The notes under the pieces were generated by a model, which did no database searches, was not told the DNA's origin, and saw nothing but the letters and a program-made list of their open reading frames with translations. A stretch of DNA of 64,000 nucleotides from Fidelibacterota bacterium (GTDB taxonomy: Bacteria > Fidelibacterota > UBA8477 > JABMPR01). Within the stretch, counting starts at the first letter, position 1. Each line of letters opens with the position of its first letter. Shown here in pieces: positions 27,364 to 39,100 of this stretch. A program made the position numbers and the translations under genes. Location: positions 1 through 64,000 of the forward strand of contig JABHBL010000102.1 in assembly GCA_018673925.1 (NCBI GenBank), in the 5' to 3' direction.

Positions 27364-30300
27364 TTATTTCAGCATGAGCATTTTCTTGCTGAAGTTATGA
27401 TTTCCAGCAGTCATGGTATAGATATAAAGACCACTTGAAATCGTATTTCCTGAATTATCCATTCCATCCCATGTTACGGAGTAGTTACCGGCATGTAGAT
27501 AGTCTGTCTTCAAGGTACGGACTTCCTGACCAAGAGCATTGTAAATGGTCAATACAACATTGCTGGCTTCTGGAAGTGCAATGTTGATGGTTGTCGTTGG
27601 GTTGAAGGGGTTAGGATAGTTCTGACTCAGAGCATAGGATGTTGGAATTCCTGGCAGTGAGGCGATTGATAGAGGTTCACAAGACTGTGGGAATGGAAGC
27701 GCTGGATCTTCATTCAATTCACCAAAACAGTTCATGCCAAGATCCATGGTTGCACTGGCATCATCAAGGTCAAAAGTACGATTCAAGCCAAAGCCATTCT
27801 CGTTATCAAGTGAGTTGATACCATACTTATACTGCTGTGACACTGCCTGACCGGCTGTGTACAGATAGCTAAAGGTAAATTGTAAACCTTCAGTATCAGT
27901 TTGAGTCATGGCGTTTGTACCAACACAAGTTGGATCATTGCCCCAATCCCACCATTGGCTAAGAATACCATTGATGGTCACACCATTGACTTCGGACCAG
28001 AGAGTAATATCATCTGAACCAGTCTGTGTGTCGACCAGGGTATCACCGGCAGCCAGGGCACGATAAGCTGAAGAGATATCAACGTTGAATGTGACAGTCA
28101 CATCCTGAGTGATAATATCAGCAGGAGTTACATCAGAGAAATAGGCAACAGGCTGTAGAATCTCGCCATAGCCATTTGCATCTGAATCAACTTCTTCACC
28201 AGTAGCGGCGAAGGAACGGTTGCTTGCGATACTTTCCCAGATTGCAGCATCAACATCACCACCAGTAAGGATAACGAATTTATATTCGAAACCTGAACCG
28301 ACTGGAACATTGTCGAAACTGGAAAGATGTGTGTATACATTGGTCTGCTCTGGATCCAGGGTCATCTGTACTGCACCACCCCAGTTACCAAAGTTATCAT
28401 GACCACCGCGGACAACAATCAAGTCACCAGCAGTTGGATCATAGTTACCATTCAGAAGCTGAACGGTCATGTCAACCTGAAGAAAGACTTCGACATTGGT
28501 TGCACCGACAGGTTCCTGATTTCCATACCAGACAGTATCAATAACATTTACACCGTCAACTACGTCATAGACACGGTTGTCAATACCCTCTGAGGTATCC
28601 CAGTTACTGTTGATACGGAATTTGTATTCCATTGTACCAGCGGGAACTTCAAAAGTACCGACATAAACGCCGTCAGCATCATCATCAGTCAACATGTCAC
28701 CACCACCCCAGCCGTTCAAGGTTCCCGCTACATCAAGAACATCTGTACCAGGTACAAAGTTACCTAATGTAGTTTGGAAACTCATATCGACTTGAAATGT
28801 TACAGGATTTCCAGGAACATATGGATGTGAGCCGAGGCTTCCGACAAAATCCTGATCCATAACGATCCACTGAGAATCATCAGCATCTGTACCTGCTGAG
28901 TTCACCCAGAAGTCACCAGAAATAACACTGGCTTTACGGATAAGAGTATGATCTTTTGTTGCATCTGCAACACCGGCAACGGCCCAGCCATCACCAGGAT
29001 CAACACCATCTACACCAATAAAATCAATGTACATACCGTTTTTCAATAAGGCGATACCATCATCACCGTTGTGATGTACAGGACTCTCATAGGCGAGTGC
29101 TGTATCTGCTTCAGCTAAAATGTCTGCATTAGCATCAGTAGCTGCGATCACATAGACATCGCCAGCGGCCAGTGTACCGATAAGAGCGAAATCTCTATCG
29201 CCCCCGTCGCCCCAGGCAGTTCCATTATTGGTTCCCTGTACTGAGTATGCTGAAAGATCAACATCTGCACCGGTACCATTATAGATTTCAATAGCCTTAT
29301 TGCTTGAACTTCCTTCAATGTATTCAGAGAGGAAGAGTTCTGGTCCCATAGGTCCACACATTTGTGGGAATGGAAGCGCTGGATCTTCATTCAATTCACC
29401 AAAACAGTTCATGCCAAGATCCATGGTTGCACTGGCATCATCAAGCGTGAAGGTCCGATTCAAGCCAAAGCCATTCTCGTTATCAAGTGAGTTGATACCA
29501 TACTTATACTGCTGTGATATTGCCTGACCTGCTGTGTACAGATAGCTAAAGGTAAATTGTAAACCTTCAGTATCAGTTTGAGTCATGGCGTTTGTACCAA
29601 CACAAGTTGGATCATTGCCCCAATCCCACCATTGGCTAAGAATACCATTAATGGTCACACCATTGACTTCGGACCAGAGAGTAATATCATCTGAACCAGT
29701 CTGTGTGTCGACCAGGGTATCACCGGCAGCTAAGGCACGCTGTGCTGAGGAGATATCAACATTGAATGTGACAGTCACATCCTGAGTGATAATATCAGCA
29801 GGAGTTACATCAGAGAAATATGCAACAGGCTGGAGAATCTCTCCGTAACCATTTGCATCTGTATCTACTTCATCACCGGAAGCAGTGAAGGAACGGTTGC
29901 TTGCAATGCTTTCCCAGATAGCTGCATCAACATCACCACCAGTGAGGATAACGAATTTGTATTCGAAACCTGAGCCAACTGGAACGGCATCAAAGCTGGA
30001 AAGATGTGTGTATACGTTGGTCTGCTCTGGATCCAGGGTCATCTGAATTGCACCACCCCAGTTACCAAAGTTATCATGACCACCACGGACAACAATCAAG
30101 TCACCAGCAGTTGGATCATAGTTACCATTCAGAAGCTGAACGGTCATGTCAACCTGAAGAAAGACTTCGACATTGGTTGCACCGACAGGTTCCTGATCAC
30201 TATACCATACCGTTGGGATAACATTTGCACCATCTACAACAGTATATGCACGGTTTGCAGGTAGATTTTCAGAAGTGTCCCAGTTGCTATTTATACGGAA

Positions 30301-31098
30301 TTTGTACTCAATGCCTCCAGCAACAATGTCGAATGTACCTTCATAGATACCATCTGCATCGTCATCAGTGAGCATATCGCCACCACTCCAACCATTGAAT
30401 GATCCAGCAACATCAAGAACGTCTGTACCAGGTACAAAATTTCCTAAGGTAGTCTGGAAGCTCATATCAACGCTAAAAGTAACGGTTTCTGGTTCTACAT
30501 ATGGATGTGAACCAATTGAGCCAAAGAAATTCTGGTCAAATACGATCCACTCTGAATTGGCTGCATCTGTCCCAGCAGAGGCTGCCCAATCTGTATTTCC
30601 TGCAGTAACGGTGGTTTTGCGTACCAGGGTATGCTCTGCGGTTGCGCCAACAACACCGGCGACATCCCAAGCGGTACCAGGATCTACACCAAGTACACCA
30701 ATGACGTCAATAACTTCAGTAGCCGCATCGTAGGCACCATCGCTATTTGCATCATATGCAAGAGCCATAAAGTCATCACCATTGTAATAAGTTGCAGTCC
30801 CCAATGAATCAGATTCATCGGTGATATCAGCAACGGCACTGGCATTTCCAATGACATATACATCACCTGCTACGAGTGTACCAGATAACACAGTTGAATC
30901 TTGACCGGTGGTAGCACCATTGTTCAGTCGAAGAACTGCGTAACCAGCGAGATCAACATCGCTGCCTGTGCCATTATAAATTTCAATGGCTTTGTTGCTT
31001 GAACTTCCCTCGATATACTCAGAGATGAACAAGGATGTTTGTCCCATGGCTGACATAGCCAGGAGAGCAAACAGGGTTACTAGTAATAAGCGTTTCAC
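27364..31098 (-). CDS. Secreted duplicated lamin-tail / starch-binding-like protein with type IX sorting domain
   Basis: A 1244-residue exported protein with no recognised catalytic domain. After the signal (MKRLLLVTLFALLAMSAMGQ) come a lamin-tail domain (SLFISEYIEGSSSNKAIEIY) and three beta-sandwich domains of starch-binding or SusE-like look (VDVLDVAGSFNGW, VRGGHDNFGNWGG, GILSQWWDWGNDPT). The whole set then repeats with ELFLSEYIEGSSSNKAIEIY, a unit of about 559 residues. The end (YPNPFNPTTTINIALPEA to KKMLMLK) is a type A sorting domain. Start is GTG at 31098 with the excellent site AAAGGAGGT. It is the last gene of the unit with the TonB receptor, giant protein and PorV-like barrel. A role in holding alpha-glucan at the cell surface is inferred from domains and neighbours. 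Confidence 0.9.
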   Translation of the reverse strand: MKRLLLVTLFALLAMSAMGQTSLFISEYIEGSSSNKAIEIYNGTGSDVDLAGYAVLRLNNGATTGQDSTVLSGTLVAGDVYVIGNASAVADITDESDSLGTATYYNGDDFMALAYDANSDGAYDAATEVIDVIGVLGVDPGTAWDVAGVVGATAEHTLVRKTTVTAGNTDWAASAGTDAANSEWIVFDQNFFGSIGSHPYVEPETVTFSVDMSFQTTLGNFVPGTDVLDVAGSFNGWSGGDMLTDDDADGIYEGTFDIVAGGIEYKFRINSNWDTSENLPANRAYTVVDGANVIPTVWYSDQEPVGATNVEVFLQVDMTVQLLNGNYDPTAGDLIVVRGGHDNFGNWGGAIQMTLDPEQTNVYTHLSSFDAVPVGSGFEYKFVILTGGDVDAAIWESIASNRSFTASGDEVDTDANGYGEILQPVAYFSDVTPADIITQDVTVTFNVDISSAQRALAAGDTLVDTQTGSDDITLWSEVNGVTINGILSQWWDWGNDPTCVGTNAMTQTDTEGLQFTFSYLYTAGQAISQQYKYGINSLDNENGFGLNRTFTLDDASATMDLGMNCFGELNEDPALPFPQMCGPMGPELFLSEYIEGSSSNKAIEIYNGTGADVDLSAYSVQGTNNGTAWGDGGDRDFALIGTLAAGDVYVIAATDANADILAEADTALAYESPVHHNGDDGIALLKNGMYIDFIGVDGVDPGDGWAVAGVADATKDHTLIRKASVISGDFWVNSAGTDADDSQWIVMDQDFVGSLGSHPYVPGNPVTFQVDMSFQTTLGNFVPGTDVLDVAGTLNGWGGGDMLTDDDADGVYVGTFEVPAGTMEYKFRINSNWDTSEGIDNRVYDVVDGVNVIDTVWYGNQEPVGATNVEVFLQVDMTVQLLNGNYDPTAGDLIVVRGGHDNFGNWGGAVQMTLDPEQTNVYTHLSSFDNVPVGSGFEYKFVILTGGDVDAAIWESIASNRSFAATGEEVDSDANGYGEILQPVAYFSDVTPADIITQDVTVTFNVDISSAYRALAAGDTLVDTQTGSDDITLWSEVNGVTINGILSQWWDWGNDPTCVGTNAMTQTDTEGLQFTFSYLYTAGQAVSQQYKYGINSLDNENGFGLNRTFDLDDASATMDLGMNCFGELNEDPALPFPQSCEPLSIASLPGIPTSYALSQNYPNPFNPTTTINIALPEASNVVLTIYNALGQEVRTLKTDYLHAGNYSVTWDGMDNSGNTISSGLYIYTMTAGNHNFSKKMLMLK
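27686..30197. repeat. Long direct repeat inside the lamin-tail gene (period 1677 bp)
   Basis: Bases from about 27686 to 28520 match bases from about 29363 to 30197 at a constant offset of 1677 bp (559 codons), with only scattered differences by eye. The flanking lamin-tail parts match less well. This is an in-frame tandem duplication within one gene, kept nearly identical over its central 835 bp by recency or gene conversion. Confidence 0.9.
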
Positions 31099-31139
31099 AC
31101 TTACCTCCTTTGGTTTATTAAAATCAAATTTATTAAAAA

Positions 31140-32150
31140 CTAGAAATCCAGAGCCACACTAAAATTCTGGATATCCTGTAATCTACCAAAATACTCATAA
31201 CCATAGTCCAATCGGACCTTCAAACCACGCATGGGAATGAGCAACCCAAATCCTGCTGTTAGCCCTTCCTCAGAATCTTCGAGGAAAAGTGCTTTTCTTC
31301 CAGCTCGTGCATAGAATTTTTTAAGCAATTCATATTCGAATCCAACATTGACACTCTCATAATTATTGTTGGGGTGGAGAGCATCCACTGCAAAAATCAA
31401 ACCCATGGTCTCATTCCTGAAGACATCCATGGCAATACCTGCGCGAAAAACCAGGGGTAAATTGAAATAACCTGTTTCCAGGGTAGATACAATTTTACCA
31501 TTATTACCATCCAACTCCTCAGCAATGTCATAGAAGTGCTCGAGGTCAGAACCTGTCATACGCATGGGCAATCCAAAATTGGAAATACTCATACCCAGGA
31601 CCAGACCTTTAAAATCAGTCCGGTAAAGTGTACCAACATCCACAGCAATGGACAGGGCCTGCTCATGCCAGATCGTCTGACTGATAAACTTAGCAGTACC
31701 TCCGATTGAGAATCTGTCCGTCATGGCCCTGGCCAGCGTAAGACCGATGGCCATATCTGTAGCGCCAAAGGTCAACCCAGTTCCATCCGGGTCCTCAATG
31801 GTTGTGTGAATCAGGTTTCCATAGTCCAGGACGGTTGCTGACAAACCTATGGTTCCCAAACCACCCATATGAAAGACAGATGCCACATAATCGAAACTGG
31901 TGCCTGCCAGATACTGAGAATGAACAAAGAGAGCCTCATTCCCTCTAACCTGTGTAGCAGCTCCTGGATTCCAGTAGAGGGCCGTTGCATCATTCACACT
32001 GGCAACATGGGCACCACCCATACCGACAGAGCGACCTCCGACTTCAATACCCAGAAAATAGGCGGCTGTGGTTCCAACCATGGATTGAGCTGATATGATG
32101 ACTGGCATGATAAGCAAGGCAGTCAGTACAATATTTGTTAAACGTTTCAT
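31140..32150 (-). CDS. PorV/PorQ-family outer-membrane beta-barrel protein
   Basis: A 336-residue barrel. It has a signal peptide (MKRLTNIVLTALLIMPVIISAQ), then the family opening GTTAAYFLGIEVGGRSVGMG and GAHVASVNDATALYWNPGA, as in FadL-like PorV/PorQ and UPF0164 proteins. Alternating amphipathic strands run to the end, which closes with an aromatic residue (SVALDF). PorV is the shuttle that delivers type IX cargo to the attachment complex, while other members have no known role. Strong ribosome site (GGAGGGAGGAAGT). It lies 12 nt after the giant exported protein gene and 41 nt before the lamin-tail gene, so it probably handles the export or surface placement of these two neighbours. Confidence 0.88.
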   Translation of the reverse strand: MKRLTNIVLTALLIMPVIISAQSMVGTTAAYFLGIEVGGRSVGMGGAHVASVNDATALYWNPGAATQVRGNEALFVHSQYLAGTSFDYVASVFHMGGLGTIGLSATVLDYGNLIHTTIEDPDGTGLTFGATDMAIGLTLARAMTDRFSIGGTAKFISQTIWHEQALSIAVDVGTLYRTDFKGLVLGMSISNFGLPMRMTGSDLEHFYDIAEELDGNNGKIVSTLETGYFNLPLVFRAGIAMDVFRNETMGLIFAVDALHPNNNYESVNVGFEYELLKKFYARAGRKALFLEDSEEGLTAGFGLLIPMRGLKVRLDYGYEYFGRLQDIQNFSVALDF

Positions 32151-32162
32151 ACTTCCTCCCTC

Positions 32163-35100
32163 CTATTTCACTATTGCCAGTTTGCCCACAGTTTCACCGG
32201 CATCACCAGCGTCAATGTGGAAAATGTATACACCATACGCAATATCCAGACCTTCTTTGGTCCTCAGATCCCACGAAACAGTTCCATCAAAAATATCACC
32301 ATCATGTTCCAGAGTCTGGATATGATCTCCTCTAATGGTATAGAGTCGAATCGTACAATCTGCTGGAAGATGAATAAAATCCACCCTGCGCTCTCCACGC
32401 CCTGTGGCAAAACGATTTACCGCTTCCCAACTGGCAGCTGCCAGATATGGATTTGGCACTACTCTGACATTTTCCTTCCAGTCCTCAGCTGCAGATAGCG
32501 AGTTTACACTAGCAGCAGTGGTGGAATACTCGAAAACATCACCTGATGAGAACGGTTTTTTAGTGTAGACCCTCATGGTATCACCCAGTGCCAGTGACGG
32601 AATATCAGACCAGGCAGTATCTGCGGGATCTGAGAGTGTCATTGGCGTGATGACATCGTTGAAATTCATTGTCAAATACCAGGTCACAAAGCTATCACTT
32701 TCTGCGGTTTGGTGCGTGATATAGATCAGAAAATCACGGGCAGTTCCATTGATGGCTTTATAACCGACCAACGGCATCATTTCATCCGTTGTTAAATCTT
32801 TGACTGTAAAATTAATGGGGTTGGGCAGCAACTTTTTGTTGAATGACGCGACATACAATACTGAAGTTGCCACTGAATCATCGTAAAATACGAATTCATA
32901 ATCGTGGGGTATTTTCCGTTGATTCGGATTGTAAGACACGTTGATGCCCATGGATAATTCTGGTGTTTCAGCTGCGCTGCGATTTATCATCGTCCGATCC
33001 ATATCAGGATCAATCCGCCATACGTTATTGAAGATGTAGCGTACACCATCAACCACGTTGCTCTCTGCTCTGATATCTGGCTCAATCAGACCATGATTAT
33101 CTCGGACAAACTGATAATTTGAATTTCCAGCATAAAAATTAGAGCTGTTGCTCACCACAGTATCTGTACCGAATAGATCGGTCTCTCGAATCACAGAGAA
33201 GGCGGTTGTCATTGCCTGCAGTTCATCAGCATCGTTCTGATCCAGATTGGGCTCACCTACATCAGGACGGCCATTACCCTCTGTACCGTCAGCATCAGGT
33301 CCCGGGTAGTAACCTATGAGAACCGTGCGATTTCCAAATTTTCGTATGACTGGATCATCGACATTTTGAGCCCATAGTCCATCACTGCCTGTATCATGAA
33401 TAATAGTGTCCCCGTCGGCAACATCCATGGTACCACTCGAATCAATATCGAGGAAGGCAACCCAATCACCATCATTATCGATACCATCATTACTCATATC
33501 AAGGAAGTGCAATGCGTAACTTGCATCATCTTTGACAGCCTGATTATCGAGAAAATCCAGTTCCATTGTCCCTGTTCCTACACCAAGCACATGTTCAACA
33601 CCAGTATCAGCAGGACCTACATAACCAGCTACTCTAGCGTTGGGAGTTGCTTCCACAGTATTGGCATCATATGTAAGGTTGTTGTTGAGCTCAAGTATTG
33701 TCTTCGAGCATTCTGCAGGATAAATATTTTTTTCCAAATCTCCATGATCATAGGCAACAACAGCATAGAAATAGCGTTGACCATTCACAACAGTACTGTC
33801 TACCCATGAATGGCGTAACCCGCTGTTATCACCAAGATAATAAGCGGCCCCATTCACTCGGTCCAGGTCTCCTGAAAAGAAACCCTGGATATCGTTAACC
33901 AGATCAAATTGTTCCATGGATTCGTAGAAAATTGAGTTGCCAAAACCATCAGTGATATTGTTGATCTCATTAAATCCAAAATCAGTAGCACGATAAATTT
34001 TGTAACCCTCAAAGTCATAACCCAGAACTGGATCATAGGAGAATTCTGATACATCATCCCAATACAAGGTAACTCTCTTGTTACCAGGAACGGCGCGTAC
34101 CGTAGGTTTCTCTGGTGGCTTGGCAAAGTTATAATTGTTATCATAAATCTGCTGGATCGTAATTTTGTTGTTCAAGATATCATCAAAATCTTCACCAAAT
34201 ACAAGACCTACTGAAAAACGCTCCGTAGCCTTGGCACGCAATGGAAAAAAGCCAGCACCATAGATGAAATCACCATCTACCGGGTTGGTCTCAATATCAT
34301 TGGCCACATCGATACTGGGTGTCAGTTTGGACCACAAAGCGGCATCGGCAGATAGACGTATCTGACCGGGAGGTGTAAAGTAGGTAAAACTGGTTAAACC
34401 GATCTGATCTGATTCATCAATATCGGTTTTATCAATGTGAGGTTCACCAGGAAGTCCTGTATCAATAATTTCACCATTGGCGAGTTGGGTGTATCCTGAT
34501 GTGGGAACACCGTCCCCTTCACCGAGATCACTTGTACCCGGGACACCATCCAGACCAACATCATCAGAGGTTGGATCCCAGTCACCATCGTTATCAATAC
34601 CATCATCGCGGGCTTCATCAAGCATAAGGTCACCATTCACCAGATTTGTACGGTAATCCCAATACTGTAGAGGTGGGAGTGGCTCCAATGGATCTTGACG
34701 ATTGATTCTGTTGGCATAGTGATTCAGGGTATCTTCATCAATTAAACCATTCAAATTGTCATCAAGCAGATTTTTAACATCTTCCATGAAAATGGTCTCA
34801 CCAGCGATAATCTGTACAATCCGCCCCTGTGACAACACCTCTGTGGTATCATCAACGATGGTAAACAGACTGCGATCATAAGTGGTGGCATCAATAATGA
34901 CAACATCATCTCCAAGATCATAGGTTACCGGTGCGAATACTTCAGGTGTAAAGAAAGGAGCTGAGCCTGAAAGCTCATTGTCAGCATCATTATCAATTCC
35001 ATCAAAAGGATTACCTGGTGATTCCAGGAAGGCATATCCAGCATAACCCACAGGACCTTCAAAACAGGGGCTGTAGGCTGGCGGACTATCAAATGAATAG

Positions 35101-36134
35101 GTAATGTCATTTTCAGCATCAAAGTAGGCAAGATCATCTGATGAGTCACCACAGCGACCACCTGCCAGAGTTCCAACCATCATTCCAAAGGCAGCTTTCA
35201 AATAGTTTGTTGTGCCCTGATTGGTTACATCATAAAGCCAGAAAATGGCGTCCTCAGCCAAAAAGTGTGACCACTGCAGGCCCCTGGCAGCAACGGAAAG
35301 ACCCATTCCATATCTGAGTTGATTTATGGAATCTGCGCTAAACACTTGCCCGGAAGCTGGGTCACCCAGAGATTTATAATTGAACTCCCTGTCATTGTTG
35401 TCGTCCATGACGTAGTAGGATTCCTGATCAGCATTCTTGACATTTTTTCCGAAATATCCATTCCAGGATTTGGCCCAACCTGGATCATCGATGTCATTAA
35501 GTTTATCTGGCCAAAACGCAGGCCAGGAATCAGGAAGTCCATTATCGTCTTCTGAATTAGGAAAACCATCAGGACCATCATTGTCTAAATCTGTAGACAA
35601 CGCCACCAGATCTGTATCAGAATTGGCATAGCCAGGAACCGGCTCAAAAGTCCAGGTGGCATCTCCAACGATGGGACCGTCAGTCCAGCCGCGGGGACCA
35701 TCACTGGTTCCAACCGATCTAAATACCTTGTATATCCGGGCAATGAAGGGATAATCACCATCACTACCGACCCAGGGAGGATCCAGAATCTCCATGATGT
35801 CAAACTTGCTAAATTGATTCCCATTCTGATCTACCAGTGTATCAATTGTCGTTGCACTAAAATATCGAAAGGTATCAATCCAGGATTGTTCTGCTTCAAC
35901 GCCAAGTAGTGGACTCACATCGCCAATGTACATATTACCAGAACCAATAGGCCATTCACCTTCCGGGTCACCACCAATGGTACCAGCTACCAGTCCATAG
36001 TTGAAAAATACGGTTCTAATTTTATTTCCAGCGTGAATACCCTTTTTTCGAAATGTGGGATCACCATAGGATTGTGCCTGCAATGAGACACTTGCAATCA
36101 ATAACAGCGACAGGAAGTATTTTAACATTTTCAT
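32163..36134 (-). CDS. Giant exported protein with FnIII-like domain and divergent C-terminal sorting domain
   Basis: A 1323-residue protein from the ATG at 36134, which overlaps the stop of the TonB-receptor gene (TAATG) and follows GGGGG. The signal is MKMLKYFLSLLLIASVSLQA. The longer frame to 36188 lies inside the receptor gene and is rejected. The body has many Asp-rich loops (GIDNDGDW, DDNLNGLIDED, DNDADNELSG) that look like calcium-binding turns. A fibronectin-type-III-like domain follows (KPTVRAVPGNKRVTLYWDDV and YFYAVVAYDHGD). The last 100 residues (VVPNPYLAAASWE ... LYTIRGDHIQTL ... YGVYIFHIDAG) form a FlgD-like/type IX sorting-like domain of a divergent kind. No enzyme motif was seen. 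Its place between receptor and PorV-like barrel parallels the SusD position in Bacteroidetes operons, though it is not a SusD homolog. Confidence 0.88.
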   Translation of the reverse strand: MKMLKYFLSLLLIASVSLQAQSYGDPTFRKKGIHAGNKIRTVFFNYGLVAGTIGGDPEGEWPIGSGNMYIGDVSPLLGVEAEQSWIDTFRYFSATTIDTLVDQNGNQFSKFDIMEILDPPWVGSDGDYPFIARIYKVFRSVGTSDGPRGWTDGPIVGDATWTFEPVPGYANSDTDLVALSTDLDNDGPDGFPNSEDDNGLPDSWPAFWPDKLNDIDDPGWAKSWNGYFGKNVKNADQESYYVMDDNNDREFNYKSLGDPASGQVFSADSINQLRYGMGLSVAARGLQWSHFLAEDAIFWLYDVTNQGTTNYLKAAFGMMVGTLAGGRCGDSSDDLAYFDAENDITYSFDSPPAYSPCFEGPVGYAGYAFLESPGNPFDGIDNDADNELSGSAPFFTPEVFAPVTYDLGDDVVIIDATTYDRSLFTIVDDTTEVLSQGRIVQIIAGETIFMEDVKNLLDDNLNGLIDEDTLNHYANRINRQDPLEPLPPLQYWDYRTNLVNGDLMLDEARDDGIDNDGDWDPTSDDVGLDGVPGTSDLGEGDGVPTSGYTQLANGEIIDTGLPGEPHIDKTDIDESDQIGLTSFTYFTPPGQIRLSADAALWSKLTPSIDVANDIETNPVDGDFIYGAGFFPLRAKATERFSVGLVFGEDFDDILNNKITIQQIYDNNYNFAKPPEKPTVRAVPGNKRVTLYWDDVSEFSYDPVLGYDFEGYKIYRATDFGFNEINNITDGFGNSIFYESMEQFDLVNDIQGFFSGDLDRVNGAAYYLGDNSGLRHSWVDSTVVNGQRYFYAVVAYDHGDLEKNIYPAECSKTILELNNNLTYDANTVEATPNARVAGYVGPADTGVEHVLGVGTGTMELDFLDNQAVKDDASYALHFLDMSNDGIDNDGDWVAFLDIDSSGTMDVADGDTIIHDTGSDGLWAQNVDDPVIRKFGNRTVLIGYYPGPDADGTEGNGRPDVGEPNLDQNDADELQAMTTAFSVIRETDLFGTDTVVSNSSNFYAGNSNYQFVRDNHGLIEPDIRAESNVVDGVRYIFNNVWRIDPDMDRTMINRSAAETPELSMGINVSYNPNQRKIPHDYEFVFYDDSVATSVLYVASFNKKLLPNPINFTVKDLTTDEMMPLVGYKAINGTARDFLIYITHQTAESDSFVTWYLTMNFNDVITPMTLSDPADTAWSDIPSLALGDTMRVYTKKPFSSGDVFEYSTTAASVNSLSAAEDWKENVRVVPNPYLAAASWEAVNRFATGRGERRVDFIHLPADCTIRLYTIRGDHIQTLEHDGDIFDGTVSWDLRTKEGLDIAYGVYIFHIDAGDAGETVGKLAIVK

Positions 36135-39100
36135 TATTTTACCCCCACGGAAAACCCGACTGTAAATCTGCGTGGGTCTCCATACCAATCTTGGTGCATA
36201 TAAAAGTCATCCAGTGTATTGATGGCTTCAACGGCATTATTTGATTCTGCTCTGAGTTGGGCAAGTGTGTAATCAGCTGAACCAGTATCACCATATACTG
36301 TATATTCGTTCATGATATCGAACATGTTATCCAGCTTGGCATAAATATTCATTTTAAAGCCACCTAGTAGCAGATTCTTGTAAAGTTTCATATCATACAT
36401 CTGAGTAAGCGGTTTGGTACCACCGTTGGGTGTTGCGACTCCCAGGTTACCCTGTTCATCACTCGGGGTGTAAGGCAAACCACTACCTAATCTAGCATTT
36501 AAGCTAACTCCCCAACTGTCAAGATTTCCCACGGTGACATTGGCATTCATACTGTGTCTTTGATCCCAATCCAGGCGAAGGAGACGCACTTCAGGTTCAC
36601 TGTCTCCCTGGCGCGCATTAAATGCTGCAGCCGGATCAGATGCATTTCCTTCTGCAATCTGGAATGTATAGTCGAGGTTGGCCATCCACATTTGAGAATA
36701 GCGTTTCTCAAGAGAAAAAATGACTCCACGGGTATTGGCATAGTCCCGATTGACGAACATGGCGTACTTACGCTGATCGTAGGTAAGCACCACTTTGTCA
36801 GCCGAAATAAGATTACGAATGTCCCTAAAATAAAAATTGACGGTAAGACCTAAGTCATCCGTCAATTCCTGTTGCAAACCAATTTCATATGAAATTGTAT
36901 GCTGGGGTTCTAGATCGGGATTCCCCACGAGTGTATTAATAATGCCTGTTCCACTGGCAATCCGATATTCCGGATTAGTAAACAGATCTTCAAGTTTTGG
37001 AATCTGGAAGAAGTGTCCATAGGAAACATGGATCACGCCCCTGTCAGAAATTGGATAGCCCAAACCAATACGCGGACTGATTTGCCATTTAGCACTGGCA
37101 TCTTCGTACCAGAATTCTCGACGTTCTTCAGGTGTGAACTGATTATCGGTTGTCTTCTCGGAGTTATCGTATACACCATCACCATCAACATCTGTAAATA
37201 CTTCAGTGACTTCATAGCTACCGCTGGAATCAGCATCCACATAGGGTTCCGCATCATCTATATGACCATCACCATCAGTATCGTGCCAACGATGCTCCGG
37301 TTTAATTGGAGAATACACATCGGGATCTCTAAGGTCAACGGGGATGACACCATCGGAGTCAAAATAGTCTGCCCTCAGTCCAGCATTAACAATAAGATCC
37401 TTGAATTCAAGTTTGGTCTGAGCATAGGCGGAGATTTCCATTGGATTCACGTTCAAGTTGAAACCAAAGGGTATACCCACTTGAGTGTCATAAAAAAGGA
37501 AGCGACGATAGATATCATCGAGACGCGCCTGAGCACCAACTTTTAATTCAACGGTTTTATTAATTTGACTGGTGAGATCACCTTTAAAAATTTGGGACTT
37601 TGTCTTTCTATTGAACCAGTTATTATTTATACCACCGGTGAAATAGCTGTATAATTGTTGGGTTGATAGTGCATTGACAAGATTGATATCTTCTGGATCT
37701 TCATTGATGGCATCAAGAATGCCATCACCATCCGTGTCCAGATACTGTGCGAACGCCCATTCTGATTCGAATTTGTATTCCTGCCACTCATACCCCACAT
37801 TGGAATATCCCAATTGATAAAAAGTTCTCTCTGTAAGCTGGTGGTTGATGTTAAAAGTTACGCTTCCACCTGTTTTGTACTTATGTAAAATGGCATCTGG
37901 ATTGAGCTGCATACCTTCATCCCAACCTTGTTGATAGGACTGGTCCTGAAGAATGTTCATACGAAGGGCGAGACGAGGTGTGATTTTGTATGTGAGCTTC
38001 AAATGATAGGAAGTCTTCTCATAGGGGTTCATATGAACAAAGGTGGAATCTCCCGTTCCCAGTCGGTAGCCATTGTCCTTGAAAGCCTCCAACGAGTCCA
38101 AATGAAGTGGTGCATAACCAACGGTTCCATTGGCAGTCGAATCACCTCCACCAACATAGGTTCCTTTTAGCCACCATTTACCTTCCCCTCCAATACCTGT
38201 ATTGGGGTTGACTTCATCAAAAAAAGTATCGTCAATATTGTATTGTCGGACACCGTCCATGTGTCCTTCTGCGACAAAACGACGAATCGTCCCAAACATG
38301 GTGAGCTTTCCAGGAATAATTGGACCTGAGAGATTTGCCTGAAGATTGTATTGAGCTGTAGGTGAAAAGCTGTCAATATTTCTATATACATCGCTGTTTG
38401 AAGAGAGGTGATCCCCACCGTAGCCAGTAACGCTCCACTCGAACTCATCATCGCCATCTTTGGTTACAATATTAACAACGCCGGACATGGCCTGACCATA
38501 TTCTGCATTGAAGGCACCTGTAATAAGCTGCAATTCCTGAATTGAGGCGTTCTCAACATCAACTGCCATACTTCCATCATATGGATCCGTAACTGGGATA
38601 CCATCAATCATATACAAGGTCTCGCCGTGACGACCACCACGAATGTGTCCATCAACAACACCAGCCTGCATGGCCAGAACATCGTTAAAAGTTTCAACGG
38701 GCATGGCTTCCATCTCTGCAGCGGAAATATGAGAAGCACTTGAAGTGAGATCCTTTACCACAAGAGGACGCTCGGCAGTCACCGTAACAACCTCCCCAGA
38801 TTCCAGGATGGCTGTGCCAAGATCAAATTCTAGAGGTGTGGTGAGATCAACAGAAACCAACACATCGATTTTACGTAATGACTGATATCCAATCATTGAT
38901 GCAGTGACTGAATAGTTGCCTGGAGGCAGTCCTGTAATAAAGTAATCTCCATCCATTCCAGCAGAGGCACCAAATGTGCTACCATCCACAATGACATTGC
39001 AACCGATCAGGGCTTCACCTGTATCTGCATCGCGAACAAAACCTGATATTTTTCCTGTAGTTCCTGCCTGTAGATCAATGCTAAAAAGAAATAAAACGAC

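Noticed and set aside
27686-30197. Repeats in the lamin-tail gene as a CRISPR or mobile element
   Set aside because: The copies are in-frame coding domains with a single 1677-bp period and no terminal repeats or transposase.
33396-33809. Plus-strand open frames opposite the giant exported protein gene
   Set aside because: Antisense shadows in a Asp-codon-rich gene with no ribosome sites or family features.
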